NCBI GenBank assembly: GCA_040756475.1
Contig: JBFLZB010000001.1
Span: forward strand, 1-38,589
DNA length: 38,589 nt
Reading direction: 5' to 3'
Source: Thermodesulfobacteriota bacterium
GTDB lineage: Bacteria > Desulfobacterota > Deferrisomatia > Deferrisomatales > JACRMM01
A model generated the notes under the pieces. It ran no database searches, was not told where the DNA came from, and saw nothing but the letters and a program-made list of their open reading frames with translations. Position 1 is the stretch's first letter, and each line of letters begins with the position of its first letter. Below, piece after piece: positions 24,834 to 32,436 of the stretch. Both the position numbers and the translations under genes were made by a program.

Positions 24834-26045
24834 ATGACTGCACTCGAGCAAAGGGATCGGGACGTCGTGATCGTGAGCGCCTGCCGCACGGCCATCGGGA
24901 AGTTCGGCGGAGGGCTCAAGGACCTTCGGACGCACCAGTTGGCGGGCATCGCCATGGAGGAAGCGATCCGAAGAGCGGGGGTCGACAAGGGCGCCCTCGA
25001 TGAAGTGATCGCCGGGGACTGCATCCAGTGCATCGACGAGGCCAACACGGCCCGCACCGCGGCGCTCTCCATCGGCATCCCGGTAGAGGTTCCTGCCTAC
25101 ACGGTGCAGAAGCAGTGCTCCTCCTCCATGCAGGCGCTCTCTTCGGCGCGCACGCAGATCCTGGCCGGGGATTCGGATGTGGTCCTCGTCGTGGGTGCCG
25201 AGTCCATGTCGAGTGCGCCCTACGTGCTCAAGAGCGCGCGGTGGGGCCAGCGCCTGATGCACGGAGAAATGACGGACACGATCTGGGAGTTGCTCTACTC
25301 GGGGAGCCACCTCCTCGGCCCGGGCTACATCATGGGGGAGACGGCCGAGAGGCTCGCCGACAAGTATGCGATCTCACGCCAGGAACAGGATGAGGTGGCC
25401 CTGCGCAGCCACCGGAATGCGCAAGGCGCGATCCAGGCGGGCCGGTTCCGGGACGAGATCGTTCCGGTTGTGCTGAAAGAGAAGATGGGCGAGCGGGTGG
25501 TCGACACCGACGAACACCCGCGATGGGGCCTGACGATGGAAGACCTCTCCGGCCTCAGGCCGGCGTTTCGGAAGACAGGTACGGTCACGGCGGGAAACGC
25601 CTCCGGGATCAACGACGCCGCCGCGGCCGCGGTGGTCATGTCCCGTGCCAAGGCCGGCGAGCTCGGACTCCAGCCGTTGGCCCGGGTGGTCGCCCAGGCG
25701 AGCGCGGGCGTAGCCCCGGACCTCATGGGCTATGGGCCCGTTCCCGCCACGAGGAAGCTCCTGGACAAGACGGGGGTGTCCTTGGAAGCCGTCGGCCTCA
25801 TGGAGATCAACGAGGCCTTCGCCGCACAGTATCTGGCCTGCGAGAAGGGGCTGGGGCTCGAGCGGGAAAAGGTCAACGTCAACGGGAGCGGCATCGGGCT
25901 CGGACACCCGGTGGGTTGCACGGGGCTGCGCCTGGTGGTGAGCCTGCTCTATGAGATGCGCCGAAGACAGGAGCAGTACGGGATTGCCACTCTCTGCGTC
26001 GGAGGCGGCATGGGGATGGCGACCTTGCTCGAGCTGGAGCGCTAG
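24834..26045 (+). CDS. Thiolase (acetyl-CoA acetyltransferase), second copy
   Basis: The 403-aa protein has the thiolase motifs KQCSSSM (C95 as nucleophile), NEAFA, GHPVG and CVGGGMG. It is like the first thiolase in size but clearly a different subfamily: the HGEMTD and GYIMGETAE segments are typical of acetoacetyl-CoA thiolases. It is the last gene of operon B. GAGGAGG lies before the ATG, 33 nt after the acyl-CoA dehydrogenase stop. Two thiolases in one operon suggest two different 3-oxoacyl-CoA intermediates. Confidence 0.93.
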   Translation: MTALEQRDRDVVIVSACRTAIGKFGGGLKDLRTHQLAGIAMEEAIRRAGVDKGALDEVIAGDCIQCIDEANTARTAALSIGIPVEVPAYTVQKQCSSSMQALSSARTQILAGDSDVVLVVGAESMSSAPYVLKSARWGQRLMHGEMTDTIWELLYSGSHLLGPGYIMGETAERLADKYAISRQEQDEVALRSHRNAQGAIQAGRFRDEIVPVVLKEKMGERVVDTDEHPRWGLTMEDLSGLRPAFRKTGTVTAGNASGINDAAAAAVVMSRAKAGELGLQPLARVVAQASAGVAPDLMGYGPVPATRKLLDKTGVSLEAVGLMEINEAFAAQYLACEKGLGLEREKVNVNGSGIGLGHPVGCTGLRLVVSLLYEMRRRQEQYGIATLCVGGGMGMATLLELER

Positions 26046-26131
26046 AGGGGCTACCTGCCGGGGGGGCGCGCCAGGGGTAGCACGGGGTCCCGAACGCGCG
26101 CTGGGTGTTGCCGCGAAACCTGGGATGCACC

Positions 26132-26174
26132 GGGATCGCGATAGAACCCTGGACACGGCTTCCAGGGCGATCCC
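26132..26174. terminator. Hairpin between convergent thiolase and tetR
   Basis: GGGATCG (26132-26138) pairs with CGATCCC (26168-26174), and inside it CCCTGG (26147-26152) pairs with CCAGGG (26162-26167), leaving a one-sided bulge. It sits between the two converging stops. No U-tract is present on either strand, so termination strength is uncertain. Confidence 0.5.
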
Positions 26175-26223
26175 GCTCCCGCTCTGGGCTTCGCGCCCGT
26201 CCTCACGAGAATCCCACGGAATA

Positions 26224-26865
26224 TCATGCTCCGGCGGAGGGCGATGTGTCTTCCGGTACTCCGAGTGCCCTCAAAATGAAGTTCGTCACCTCTCGAATCA
26301 TGTCGTCGACCGAGTATCGCCTCTTTAAGTTCCACCACTTCATGGGCTCCACGAACATCATGTATTGAATCAGATTGGCGGTCATGAACGAATCGCGTAC
26401 GGCAAATCTTCCTTGATCAATTCCCCTCATCACCAGCTTCTCCACGCACTCCACGATGTAGGATTCCTTGGCGAGGACGAGTTTCAGCCATTCCGGCTCG
26501 AGATGTCGGGTCTCGGTCCACATGGAGCGGAGTACGAACTTGTTTTCGTGCACGATGGTAAGAATATCTCGAATGAATTCCCGCAATTGTTCGACCGCAT
26601 CCATGTCTGTAGGGTGTGCAAGTTTCTTGTATGTATCCTCGTATATTCGGCTTACGCCCTCGTAGAATATGTAAAGCACGTCGTTCTTTGACGAAACGTA
26701 TTTGTATAGATATGACAAATTGATTCCTGAGGCCTTCGCGATGTCGCGCATGCTTGTGTTGGGATAGCCGTCCTTCCCGAAGAGTTCCGCCACGGCGTTG
26801 TAAATCTGTTCGTGCCGTTTCTTGACGAGTTCTGGGTTTTCCACTTGGGCCGGTACTCGATGCAT
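26224..26865 (-). CDS. TetR-family transcriptional regulator
   Basis: The 213-aa protein has an N-terminal TetR helix-turn-helix (about 15-60: IYNAVAELFGKDGY, TSMRDIAKASGI, LSYLYKYVSSKNDVLY). The C-terminal ligand domain is diverse. It probably represses genes until a CoA thioester or related ligand binds. I chose the ATG at 26865, preceded on its strand by GGGAGAAG, because 46 upstream codons of the open frame are not TetR-like. It converges on operon B and is the only DNA-binding regulator of this type near the two shared operators. It is noticeably richer in A and T than its neighbours, which may mean separate acquisition. That it binds those operators is inference. Confidence 0.88.
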   Translation of the reverse strand: MHRVPAQVENPELVKKRHEQIYNAVAELFGKDGYPNTSMRDIAKASGINLSYLYKYVSSKNDVLYIFYEGVSRIYEDTYKKLAHPTDMDAVEQLREFIRDILTIVHENKFVLRSMWTETRHLEPEWLKLVLAKESYIVECVEKLVMRGIDQGRFAVRDSFMTANLIQYMMFVEPMKWWNLKRRYSVDDMIREVTNFILRALGVPEDTSPSAGA

Positions 26866-26943
26866 CGCAGAACTTCTCCCTCTCGCCGCGAGCAAAAGCG
26901 TCACGCGGACTCTCGTTTGTTCCAATTGCCCAGCTGCGGCTGA

Positions 26944-26972
26944 ATAGTACAACAGTTTGCGTCTAATTTGAA
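26944..26972 (-). promoter_or_regulatory. Putative promoter of tetR
   Basis: On the minus strand TTCAAA (26972-26967) and TACTAT (26949-26944) are 17 nt apart. The predicted transcript would begin about 70 nt before the tetR ATG. I see no copy of the AGAAC-N8-GTTCT operator here. Confidence 0.5.
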
Positions 26973-26996
26973 CGGAATCTCGGGGGTGGCAATTCC

Positions 26997-27167
26997 ATGG
27001 CAACTCAGCAGTTCCCGGCCGGGACCCAATCGATGCTGCATCTACGTAGCGCCCACCTCAGCGGCCTCTGGGACGAGTTCACCGCCTACCGGATCGAGCG
27101 CGAGGGCCAGCGACTCTACCCCAACGCTCCGCAGCCCGCTGACCATCCGTTGGCCAATGCTGCGTGA
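26997..27167 (+). CDS. Orphan 56-aa reading frame, possible gene remnant
   Basis: An ATG at 26997, preceded by GGGGGTGG, opens 56 codons ending at TGA 27165-27167. The peptide has a regular coding look (LHLRSAHLSGLWDEF, YRIEREGQRLYP) and ends in a Pro/Ala tail. That is what the end of a larger protein such as a transposase might look like. I cannot name the family. It lies in a gap between tetR and the cytochrome gene, where transfer scars are plausible. It may be non-functional. Confidence 0.35.
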   Translation: MATQQFPAGTQSMLHLRSAHLSGLWDEFTAYRIEREGQRLYPNAPQPADHPLANAA

Positions 27168-27287
27168 CCAGAGCGGGCGACCGGTTACGCCCATTTCGAT
27201 TTTGATTTCGACCGAGCAGAAGCGGAAGGCAACCGTCGTGCCTCGACGATCTGAGGGTCGGCCTCGCGAGCCGGTATTCCCTACGCA

Positions 27288-27316
27288 GAGAGGGGTGGCA
27301 CCGGGCCACCCCTCTC
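27288..27316. terminator. Perfect 12-bp hairpin downstream of the cytochrome gene
   Basis: Positions 27288-27299 pair exactly with 27305-27316 over a five-base loop (ACCGG). It is 44 nt beyond the cytochrome stop on the minus strand and is its likely terminator, though no U-tract follows. The rest of the 27168-27287 gap holds a short ATTTCG/GATTTCG repeat and nothing else that I recognise. Confidence 0.65.
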
Positions 27317-27359
27317 GATCGTTGCGTCGTGCGCCCACCCCCCGGAAACCTCTCGGCGG

Positions 27360-29591
27360 CTAGCGGTACGCCTCCTTCGGGAGGGTTCGGATCGTGGTGT
27401 GGGTCTGGAGGGTCTTGCGGGCCTGCTGGATCAGGTCCCGCACCCGATCGAGGAGCTCCTTCGAGAAGACCGGGTTGTGGACGGGGTTGCCCGTCTCGAA
27501 GAGCTTGAGGTTCTTCTCGGCGGCGTTGAGGAGATCCTGGGTGTCGTAGGTGTACCGGCCCTCGCGGATGGCCTGGAGGACCATGGCCTGGGTCTCGCGG
27601 TGCAGGGTGCGCAGCTCGTCGATGGGCAGTTGGGCCACGGCTGCCTTGTCCTGATCCACCATGGCGGCGTAGCTGTCGTCGTGGCACTCGACGCAGGTGA
27701 TCTTGATGGCCTCCAGGGTGGACGGCTTGTCGTCGAGCACTTCCGTGTGGCACTCCTGGCAGCTCACCGCGTCGGCCATGGGGTTCTTCTCGCCGCGCAC
27801 GTCGCAACTGACCTCGTCGCAGGCGTTCTGGCCCTGGTAGAGGTTGTGGTTGTCCACGTGGCAGTCCTGGCACTCCACGGCGCCGGCGCCCGAGCCGTGA
27901 TGGCACTCGTTGCAGTTCTTCAGGAACGTCAGGCCGTGCTGCTCCCGGGACGTGTGACAGTCGAGGCAGTCGAGGCCCTCTTCCTGGTGGATGTCGTGGG
28001 GGAACTGGACGTTGCCGAAGGGCACGGTGTCGGTCTCGATGCACTCCACGCAGGAGTGGCACAGCTGCACGCACCCGGTGGGCATGACCACGGGTTGCGC
28101 CAGGTAGCGGGGGATCACCAGCTCCTTGGCCTTCTCCGCGCGGTCGCGCACTTCGCCGAGCACCTTGAGCACGTAGTCCATGTTGTGCAGGCCCCTGCCG
28201 TCGCGGGAGAAGGTGAGGTTCTGCTCCGCCACCTCCAGGAGCTTCTTGGCGGCCGGTGCGCCCTCGGCCTTGCGGTTGCGCTCGACCTCCTTGCGGGCCT
28301 CGGCCACGGCCGCTTCGGCCTTCTGGAGCTCCTCCGTGAGGATCGTCTTCCAGTGCTTGGCCATATCGTCGTACCCGGCGCCGTGGCAGTCGGAGCAGGA
28401 CTTGATGACCTCGTCGTACGTGAGGCGCAGGGTCTGCTGCACGCCCTCGGGCGTGCGGGTGAGCGCGATGTGGCAGCTCCCGCAGTCGGCGTGGGCCAGG
28501 TACATGGGGCTGGGGACGTCGGCCACCTCGGCGGCGCCGGTGCCCATGTACAGGAGACGCTTGGCCCGGTGCTGGTCGAAGGAGTGACACTTCACGCAGT
28601 TGGTGTCGTAGTGGTAGGCGCTGAAACCTCGCGGTCCCGGCGCTCGGCCCGGCTCGCCGGCGGCGGTCTGCACCTGCAAGTGGGGGCTCGTGGGGCGGGG
28701 GATGCCGTGGTAGATCTCGCTGTGGCAGCGGAAGCACTCCACCTTGTGGTCGGTGACGTGGTCCTTGTGGATCTCGGCCGGGGTGTACTGGCCCAGGAGG
28801 ATGCGGGGCTCGGCGTGGCACTGGACGCAGATGTTGTCCTTGAGGTGCCCGTCGCCGAAGACGATGTCGAAGTGGCACTGGCCGCACAGGACGCCGCGGT
28901 CCAGGTAGTCCTGGTGGACGAAGGGCAGGCTGATGTTGGCGTCGATGTAGATCTTGGCCTTGGTCTGGACGTGGCAGGTCTCGCAGTCGGCCAGGTGCCC
29001 TGCGGTCTCCCGGTCGTAGAAGTGGCAGATGAAGCAGGTGCTCTCGGTGACCGTGAGGTGCTCGCCCTGGACGATCTGGGAGTGGCACGTCACGCAGCGC
29101 AGCTGGCTGACCCGCCGCAGGTCCCCCAGGTGGCTGCCGTGGCTGAACTTCACGCCCTTGTAGGTGAGCTCGGACTGGGCGAGCTCCTCGGTGGAGTGGC
29201 AGCCCTGGCGCAGGCAGCTCACGTCGCTGATCTGGGTGTGGGGCCGGGGCGGGGCCATGCCGGTGATCATCATGACCACGTGGCTCTGGGCCTTCCACTT
29301 GCCCCAGAGCGCGCCCTTGAGGCCCGGCTCGAAGTGGCACTCCATGCACCCCACCTGGCTGTGGGTGGACACCTCCCACGACTCGATGTAGGTGTCCATG
29401 ATGTGACACGACCCGCAGAACTTGGGCGACGCCGTCGCCTGCAGCAAGACGATGGCCAGCACGACCACCCCGACGAAGGATAGGCCGAGGAATACCAGCA
29501 ACCCCTTGCGGTTGCGGCGGGCGCCCCGGAGGGCCGCCCCGAAGAAGTCGTGGATGAAGTGGCGAAGCGCGACCCACATTTCTCGAAACAT
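27360..29591 (-). CDS. NapC/NirT-type multiheme cytochrome c, up to 18 hemes
   Basis: The 743-aa protein has an N-terminal membrane anchor (about 31-52) and then the NapC/NirT-like start (FCGSCH at 59-63, then GCMECH). It has sixteen CxxCH motifs, plus one CX4CH (CLRQGCH) and one CX3CH (CVQLCH), so up to 18 c-type hemes. A charged coiled-coil-like segment with no hemes (about 395-470) splits the heme regions. It probably takes electrons from the quinol pool and passes them to periplasmic partners. The ribosome site GGAGGGAG precedes the ATG at 29591. It is divergent from the selenoprotein candidate, and both are cytochromes. The function is inferred from the family only. Confidence 0.92.
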   Translation of the reverse strand: MFREMWVALRHFIHDFFGAALRGARRNRKGLLVFLGLSFVGVVVLAIVLLQATASPKFCGSCHIMDTYIESWEVSTHSQVGCMECHFEPGLKGALWGKWKAQSHVVMMITGMAPPRPHTQISDVSCLRQGCHSTEELAQSELTYKGVKFSHGSHLGDLRRVSQLRCVTCHSQIVQGEHLTVTESTCFICHFYDRETAGHLADCETCHVQTKAKIYIDANISLPFVHQDYLDRGVLCGQCHFDIVFGDGHLKDNICVQCHAEPRILLGQYTPAEIHKDHVTDHKVECFRCHSEIYHGIPRPTSPHLQVQTAAGEPGRAPGPRGFSAYHYDTNCVKCHSFDQHRAKRLLYMGTGAAEVADVPSPMYLAHADCGSCHIALTRTPEGVQQTLRLTYDEVIKSCSDCHGAGYDDMAKHWKTILTEELQKAEAAVAEARKEVERNRKAEGAPAAKKLLEVAEQNLTFSRDGRGLHNMDYVLKVLGEVRDRAEKAKELVIPRYLAQPVVMPTGCVQLCHSCVECIETDTVPFGNVQFPHDIHQEEGLDCLDCHTSREQHGLTFLKNCNECHHGSGAGAVECQDCHVDNHNLYQGQNACDEVSCDVRGEKNPMADAVSCQECHTEVLDDKPSTLEAIKITCVECHDDSYAAMVDQDKAAVAQLPIDELRTLHRETQAMVLQAIREGRYTYDTQDLLNAAEKNLKLFETGNPVHNPVFSKELLDRVRDLIQQARKTLQTHTTIRTLPKEAYR

Positions 29592-29728
29592 CCCTGCTCC
29601 CTCCGCAGCGGAAACCGTGGCCTAGGGTCTGAGAAACACTTGAAACGCTTGAAACAAAAGGCAAAAACCATTCTTCGTCTGCCCCCCGTTTCCGGTGGGA
29701 ACTAACATAGAAAACGGGCCGGGCGCAA

Positions 29729-29760
29729 GGGGCAATCCAGAGTCGGGGCAATCCAGAGTC
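29729..29760. repeat. Exact tandem duplication of a 16-bp unit
   Basis: The unit GGGGCAATCCAGAGTC occurs at 29729-29744 and again, without a gap, at 29745-29760. It lies between the divergent cytochrome genes, upstream of the c554-like gene, and may be a regulator site or a recent slip duplication. A shorter CTTGAAACG repeat lies near 29639-29655. Confidence 0.8.
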
Positions 29761-29885
29761 GTAGAGGAGTGGAAACCGTGAACCACGGGCGCGGCGTTGT
29801 GTCTGCGTCGGAAGGTTTGTTACAGTCGTCCCACCGGGGCGGCCGCGAGACGGCCCCTCGAGCGCTTTTCTCTTGGGAGGACCCC

Positions 29886-31286
29886 ATGCCTTGGATCCTT
29901 GCAGCACTCTTGGCGGCGGCCGCGGCCGCTCTCCTGCCCCATGCTGGGTGGGCCGCCTCCCCCGAGGGGGGGCCCGCTGCGGTGCTCGTGTACTCCGCCG
30001 ACGAGCGCGGAGAGATCAGCCCCTGCGGGTGACAGAAGTACCCGCGAGGCGGTCTGGCCAAGCGCGCGACGTATCTGGATGCCGTTCGAGGAGAGGGTTC
30101 CCCCGTCGTCTTCGTCAACGCGGGAAACGCCCTCTTCAAGCGGGAGCACCTCCCCCCCGACCGGGTGCCGGCCGCCCGGGTGACCGCCGACCTGATCCTC
30201 GCCTCCACCGGGAAGATGGGCTGCGCGGCCTTCAACGTGGGGGCCTACGACCTCTCCCTGGGGGTGGACTATCTCCTCGAGCAGCAGTCCCGGCTCCCCT
30301 TCCCGTTTGTCTCGGCGAACCTCGTCGACCCCCACGGCAGGCTTCTCTTTCGTCCCTACGTCCTGGTGCAGGCGGGGGGGATGAAGGTGGGGATCTTCGG
30401 CCTGGTCGACTCCTCCTTGAAGAAGGACAAGATCCCCGCCAGTCACAAGTTCGCGGTCAAGGACCCCCTGGAGACGGCGCGGGCCACGGTGGCCGAACTC
30501 CGGGCGAAGGGTGCCGACCTCATCGTGCTCCTCACCGACATGACCAGCCGCTCCAAGCGGCGCATGGCCATGCTCGAAGACCCGATCCACCTCATCGTCG
30601 GCAGCGACCAGCGAAACCAGATCACCCTGCCCATCACCGTGCAGAGCTCGTTTCTCACCCAGTTGGACCGGGGCGGGAGGTCCGTGGGACGGCTGGAGGT
30701 GTACCGCGGAGGGAGGGAGCCCACGGGGGTCCGGGGTACCGCGGTGGGCGAGTTCCTCTTTCGCCACGGCTTTGTGCAGCTCTTGGTGGAGATGCCGGAC
30801 CACCCGGTGGTGGGCCCCCTGGTGACCCGCACCCTGAAGGAGCTCTCGGTGCTCCAGGAGAGGCAGGCGGCCGAAGCGCCCGTGCCGGAGGACCCCGACT
30901 GCGGCAAGGAGTACGTGGGGATCGCCTCCTGCCGCACCTGCCACCCCGCCCGCTACCGGGCCTGGCTCGATACCCGCCACGCCAAGGCCTACGAGACCCT
31001 CGCCACCCGAAAGCGCCAATTCGACCCCGAGTGCGTCGTGTGTCACGCGGTGGCCTTCGAGTGCGAGGGGGACGTGATCGACTGGAAGGCCCTGGAGGGG
31101 TTCACCAACGTGCAGTGCGAGGCCTGCCACGGCCCCGGCTCCCTGCACGTCCAGTCCGAAGGGGGAGAGAAGCTCCTGGCGGGCCGGGGGCTGCTGGTCT
31201 CCTGTGCCCGGTGCCACACCCCCGAGCGGAGCACCGACCTGGATCTGGAACCCCGGTTCCGGCAGGTGTGCTCCGAGGCGGACTAG
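29886..31286 (+). CDS. Candidate selenoprotein: UshA-like domain plus four-heme cytochrome c554 domain (Sec by UGA at 30030-30032)
   Basis: One TGA interrupts an otherwise continuous frame of 467 codons from the ATG at 29886 (GGGAGGA 5 nt before). Reading it as selenocysteine gives 466 aa: a signal peptide (about 1-24), then SPCG-U49-QKYPRGGLAKRA. In the UshA-like/cytochrome c554 family I recall a PCGC..GGL.RRA motif, so U49 takes the place of the second cysteine. A SECIS-like hairpin follows the TGA. The middle resembles a 5'-nucleotidase/metallophosphoesterase domain whose metal motifs look degraded (NAGN for the GGD motif, NVGAYD for NHEFD). The C-terminus has four CxxCH motifs (CRTCH, CVVCH, CEACH, CARCH). 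It is periplasmic, probably redox-active, of unknown substrate. A nonsense-mutated pseudogene is the alternative. Confidence 0.8.
30043..30066 (+). promoter_or_regulatory. SECIS-like hairpin downstream of the in-frame UGA
   Basis: Stem CGCG (30043-30046) pairs with CGCG (30063-30066) and GGC (30048-30050) with GCC (30057-30059), with A and AAG unpaired between. The apical loop is GGUCUG (30051-30056). Eighteen nucleotides separate UGA from the loop, within the 16-37 nt range of the bacterial SECIS model. The GGUCU loop is like that of E. coli fdhF, where the spacing is 17 nt. A competing stem (GCGGGT 30025-30030 with ACCCGC 30040-30045) also exists. Confidence 0.7.
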
Positions 31287-31371
31287 GCGGGTTCCCCCTC
31301 GCCCCCGCTGCGCGTCCCGCGGGGATCGAGCTCCTGGTTCCCTCTGGATTGCAACTCCCGTTCGGTTATTG

Positions 31372-31400
31372 TTGACACCCCGGGATGGCCGTGTTATCCA
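31372..31400 (+). promoter_or_regulatory. Putative promoter of the Rrf2 regulator
   Basis: TTGACA (31372-31377) and TATCCA (31395-31400) are 17 nt apart, 38 nt before the start of the Rrf2 gene. Rrf2 regulators often repress their own promoter; no clear palindrome is visible here. Confidence 0.6.
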
Positions 31401-31438
31401 CGTTCCCCAAGTGAACCGCTACACAAAAGGGGTGGGTC

Positions 31439-31933
31439 ATGCAGGTGGGCACTCGGGTGCGCTACGCGCTTCGTGCGGTCTTCGACATGGCCTACCACGG
31501 AAACGGGCGGCCGGTGACGGTGGGAGAGATCTCCCGACGGCAGCGGATCAGCGCGCGTTACCTGGAGCAGATTCTCCACAAGCTCACCCGGGCGGGGCTC
31601 GTGGGGAGCAAGCGGGGGCCGCGGGGGGGGTACTTCCTCACCAAGGCTCCCGAGGCATGCAGCGTTCACGACCTCATGCTCGCGACGGAGGGCCCCCTGG
31701 CCCTGGTGCCGTGCCTCGAGTGCGAGGAGAGCCCCGGTGCGGGCAGCCCCGAGCCCGGCTGCCCCTCGGTAGACCGCTGTCCCGCGCGCCTGGTGTGGGC
31801 CGAGGCCGGGCGCCGGATCGGCGAGATCTTCGGCGGGGCGACTATCCAAGACCTGTGCGACCGCGCGGAGCAACGGGGCATTCCCAGGGAGGGCGCCCCG
31901 GAGGGACCGGCTCCGGGGCGCGACCCCGGCTGA
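31439..31933 (+). CDS. Rrf2/IscR-family transcriptional regulator
   Basis: The 164-aa protein has the Rrf2 winged helix at the N-terminus: YALRAVFDMA, SRRQRISARYLEQIL and the KRGPRGGYFL wing. Cysteines C92, C95, C108 and C114 lie in the ligand region. Their number and place fit an Fe-S or redox-sensing type like IscR. The extra spacing between C95 and C108 is longer than in IscR. The start follows GGGGTGGG. It probably senses Fe-S or redox status. It is followed by a G/C-rich hairpin near 32096-32117 and no target gene is certain. Confidence 0.9.
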   Translation: MQVGTRVRYALRAVFDMAYHGNGRPVTVGEISRRQRISARYLEQILHKLTRAGLVGSKRGPRGGYFLTKAPEACSVHDLMLATEGPLALVPCLECEESPGAGSPEPGCPSVDRCPARLVWAEAGRRIGEIFGGATIQDLCDRAEQRGIPREGAPEGPAPGRDPG

Positions 31934-32095
31934 GGCGCGCGGGAAACCCGACTTCTACCCTGCTCGTTCCGTCACGACGGAGACTGCGCCTCGATTTGCT
32001 CCGGGGCGCGTCGCCGCAGGCGGCTCTCGATGCCCGCTCGGGCGTGGCGCAGTTGGCGCGGCCGATCGATGGAGCGACCGGGCGATTGGGCAAGA

Positions 32096-32126
32096 GGGGG
32101 GGGCCACGGAGCCCCCCGCCCTTTCT
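32096..32126 (+). terminator. GC hairpin with pyrimidine tail after the Rrf2 gene
   Basis: GGGGGGC (32098-32104) pairs with GCCCCCC (32111-32117), and CCCTTTCTT follows. It is a plausible terminator between the Rrf2 gene and the rpmE promoter region. The rest of the 31934-32224 gap holds a possible promoter (TTGCCC near 32144, TATTCT near 32167) and no gene. Confidence 0.5.
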
Positions 32127-32224
32127 TGCACCGAACCGCATCTTGCCCCCCGAGGGACTCGGGTGCTATTCTCTGCGGTCCCGGAACATCCAGGCCCTCA
32201 AGGGGGGCTGCTCGAGGAGACGCC

Positions 32225-32428
32225 ATGAAGGACGCCATCCACCCCAAGTACGAAAAGGCAGTCGTCAACTGCACCTGCGGGAACACCTTCGAGACCCGCT
32301 CGACCCGGGCGGAGATCAAGACCGAAATCTGCGCCGAGTGCCACCCGTTCTATACCGGCAAGGAGAAGATGCTCGACACCGCGGGCCGTGTCGACCGCTT
32401 CCTGCGCAAGTACGGCAAGCAGAAGTAG
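32225..32428 (+). CDS. rpmE: Ribosomal protein bL31 (zinc-binding form)
   Basis: The 67-aa protein is bL31: MKDAIHPKY start, CTCG (C16, C18) and [11 protein letters not shown] (C36, C39). The four cysteines mark the zinc-binding (C+) form. GAGGAGAC lies before the ATG. It opens the rpmE-thyX-prfA-prmC-murA-hisG-hisD block, and the thyX start follows its stop by 8 nt. Confidence 0.97.
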   Translation: MKDAIHPKYEKAVVNCTCGNTFETRSTRAEIKTEICAECHPFYTGKEKMLDTAGRVDRFLRKYGKQK

Positions 32429-32436
32429 GGGCCGCG

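Noticed and set aside
26864-26882. AGAA-TTCT near the tetR start as a third operator
   Set aside because: The half-sites are only one base apart and lack the AGAAC-N8-GTTCT pattern, so I do not count it as the same site.
27399-29483. Long open frame on the plus strand opposite the multiheme cytochrome
   Set aside because: It is rich in Val, Leu, Gly and His as expected from the complement of GC-rich codons and has no domain-like motif; the minus-strand frame has 18 heme motifs.
29886-30032. Reading the TGA at 30030 as a real stop giving a 48-aa protein
   Set aside because: The same frame continues with intact protein and heme motifs for 418 more codons, and the short product would be only a signal peptide and a few residues.
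30025-30045. Stem GCGGGT/ACCCGC enclosing the UGA as the SECIS
   Set aside because: The UGA would lie within the stem-loop itself, unlike known bacterial elements; the downstream hairpin with the GGUCUG loop fits spacing and loop rules better.
32036-32100. Stretch resembling the 5' half of a tRNA (GGGCGTGGCGCAGTTGGCGC)
   Set aside because: No anticodon arm or GGTTCGAATCC-type T-loop follows, and no acceptor end or CCA can be paired. It is probably chance or a fragment.
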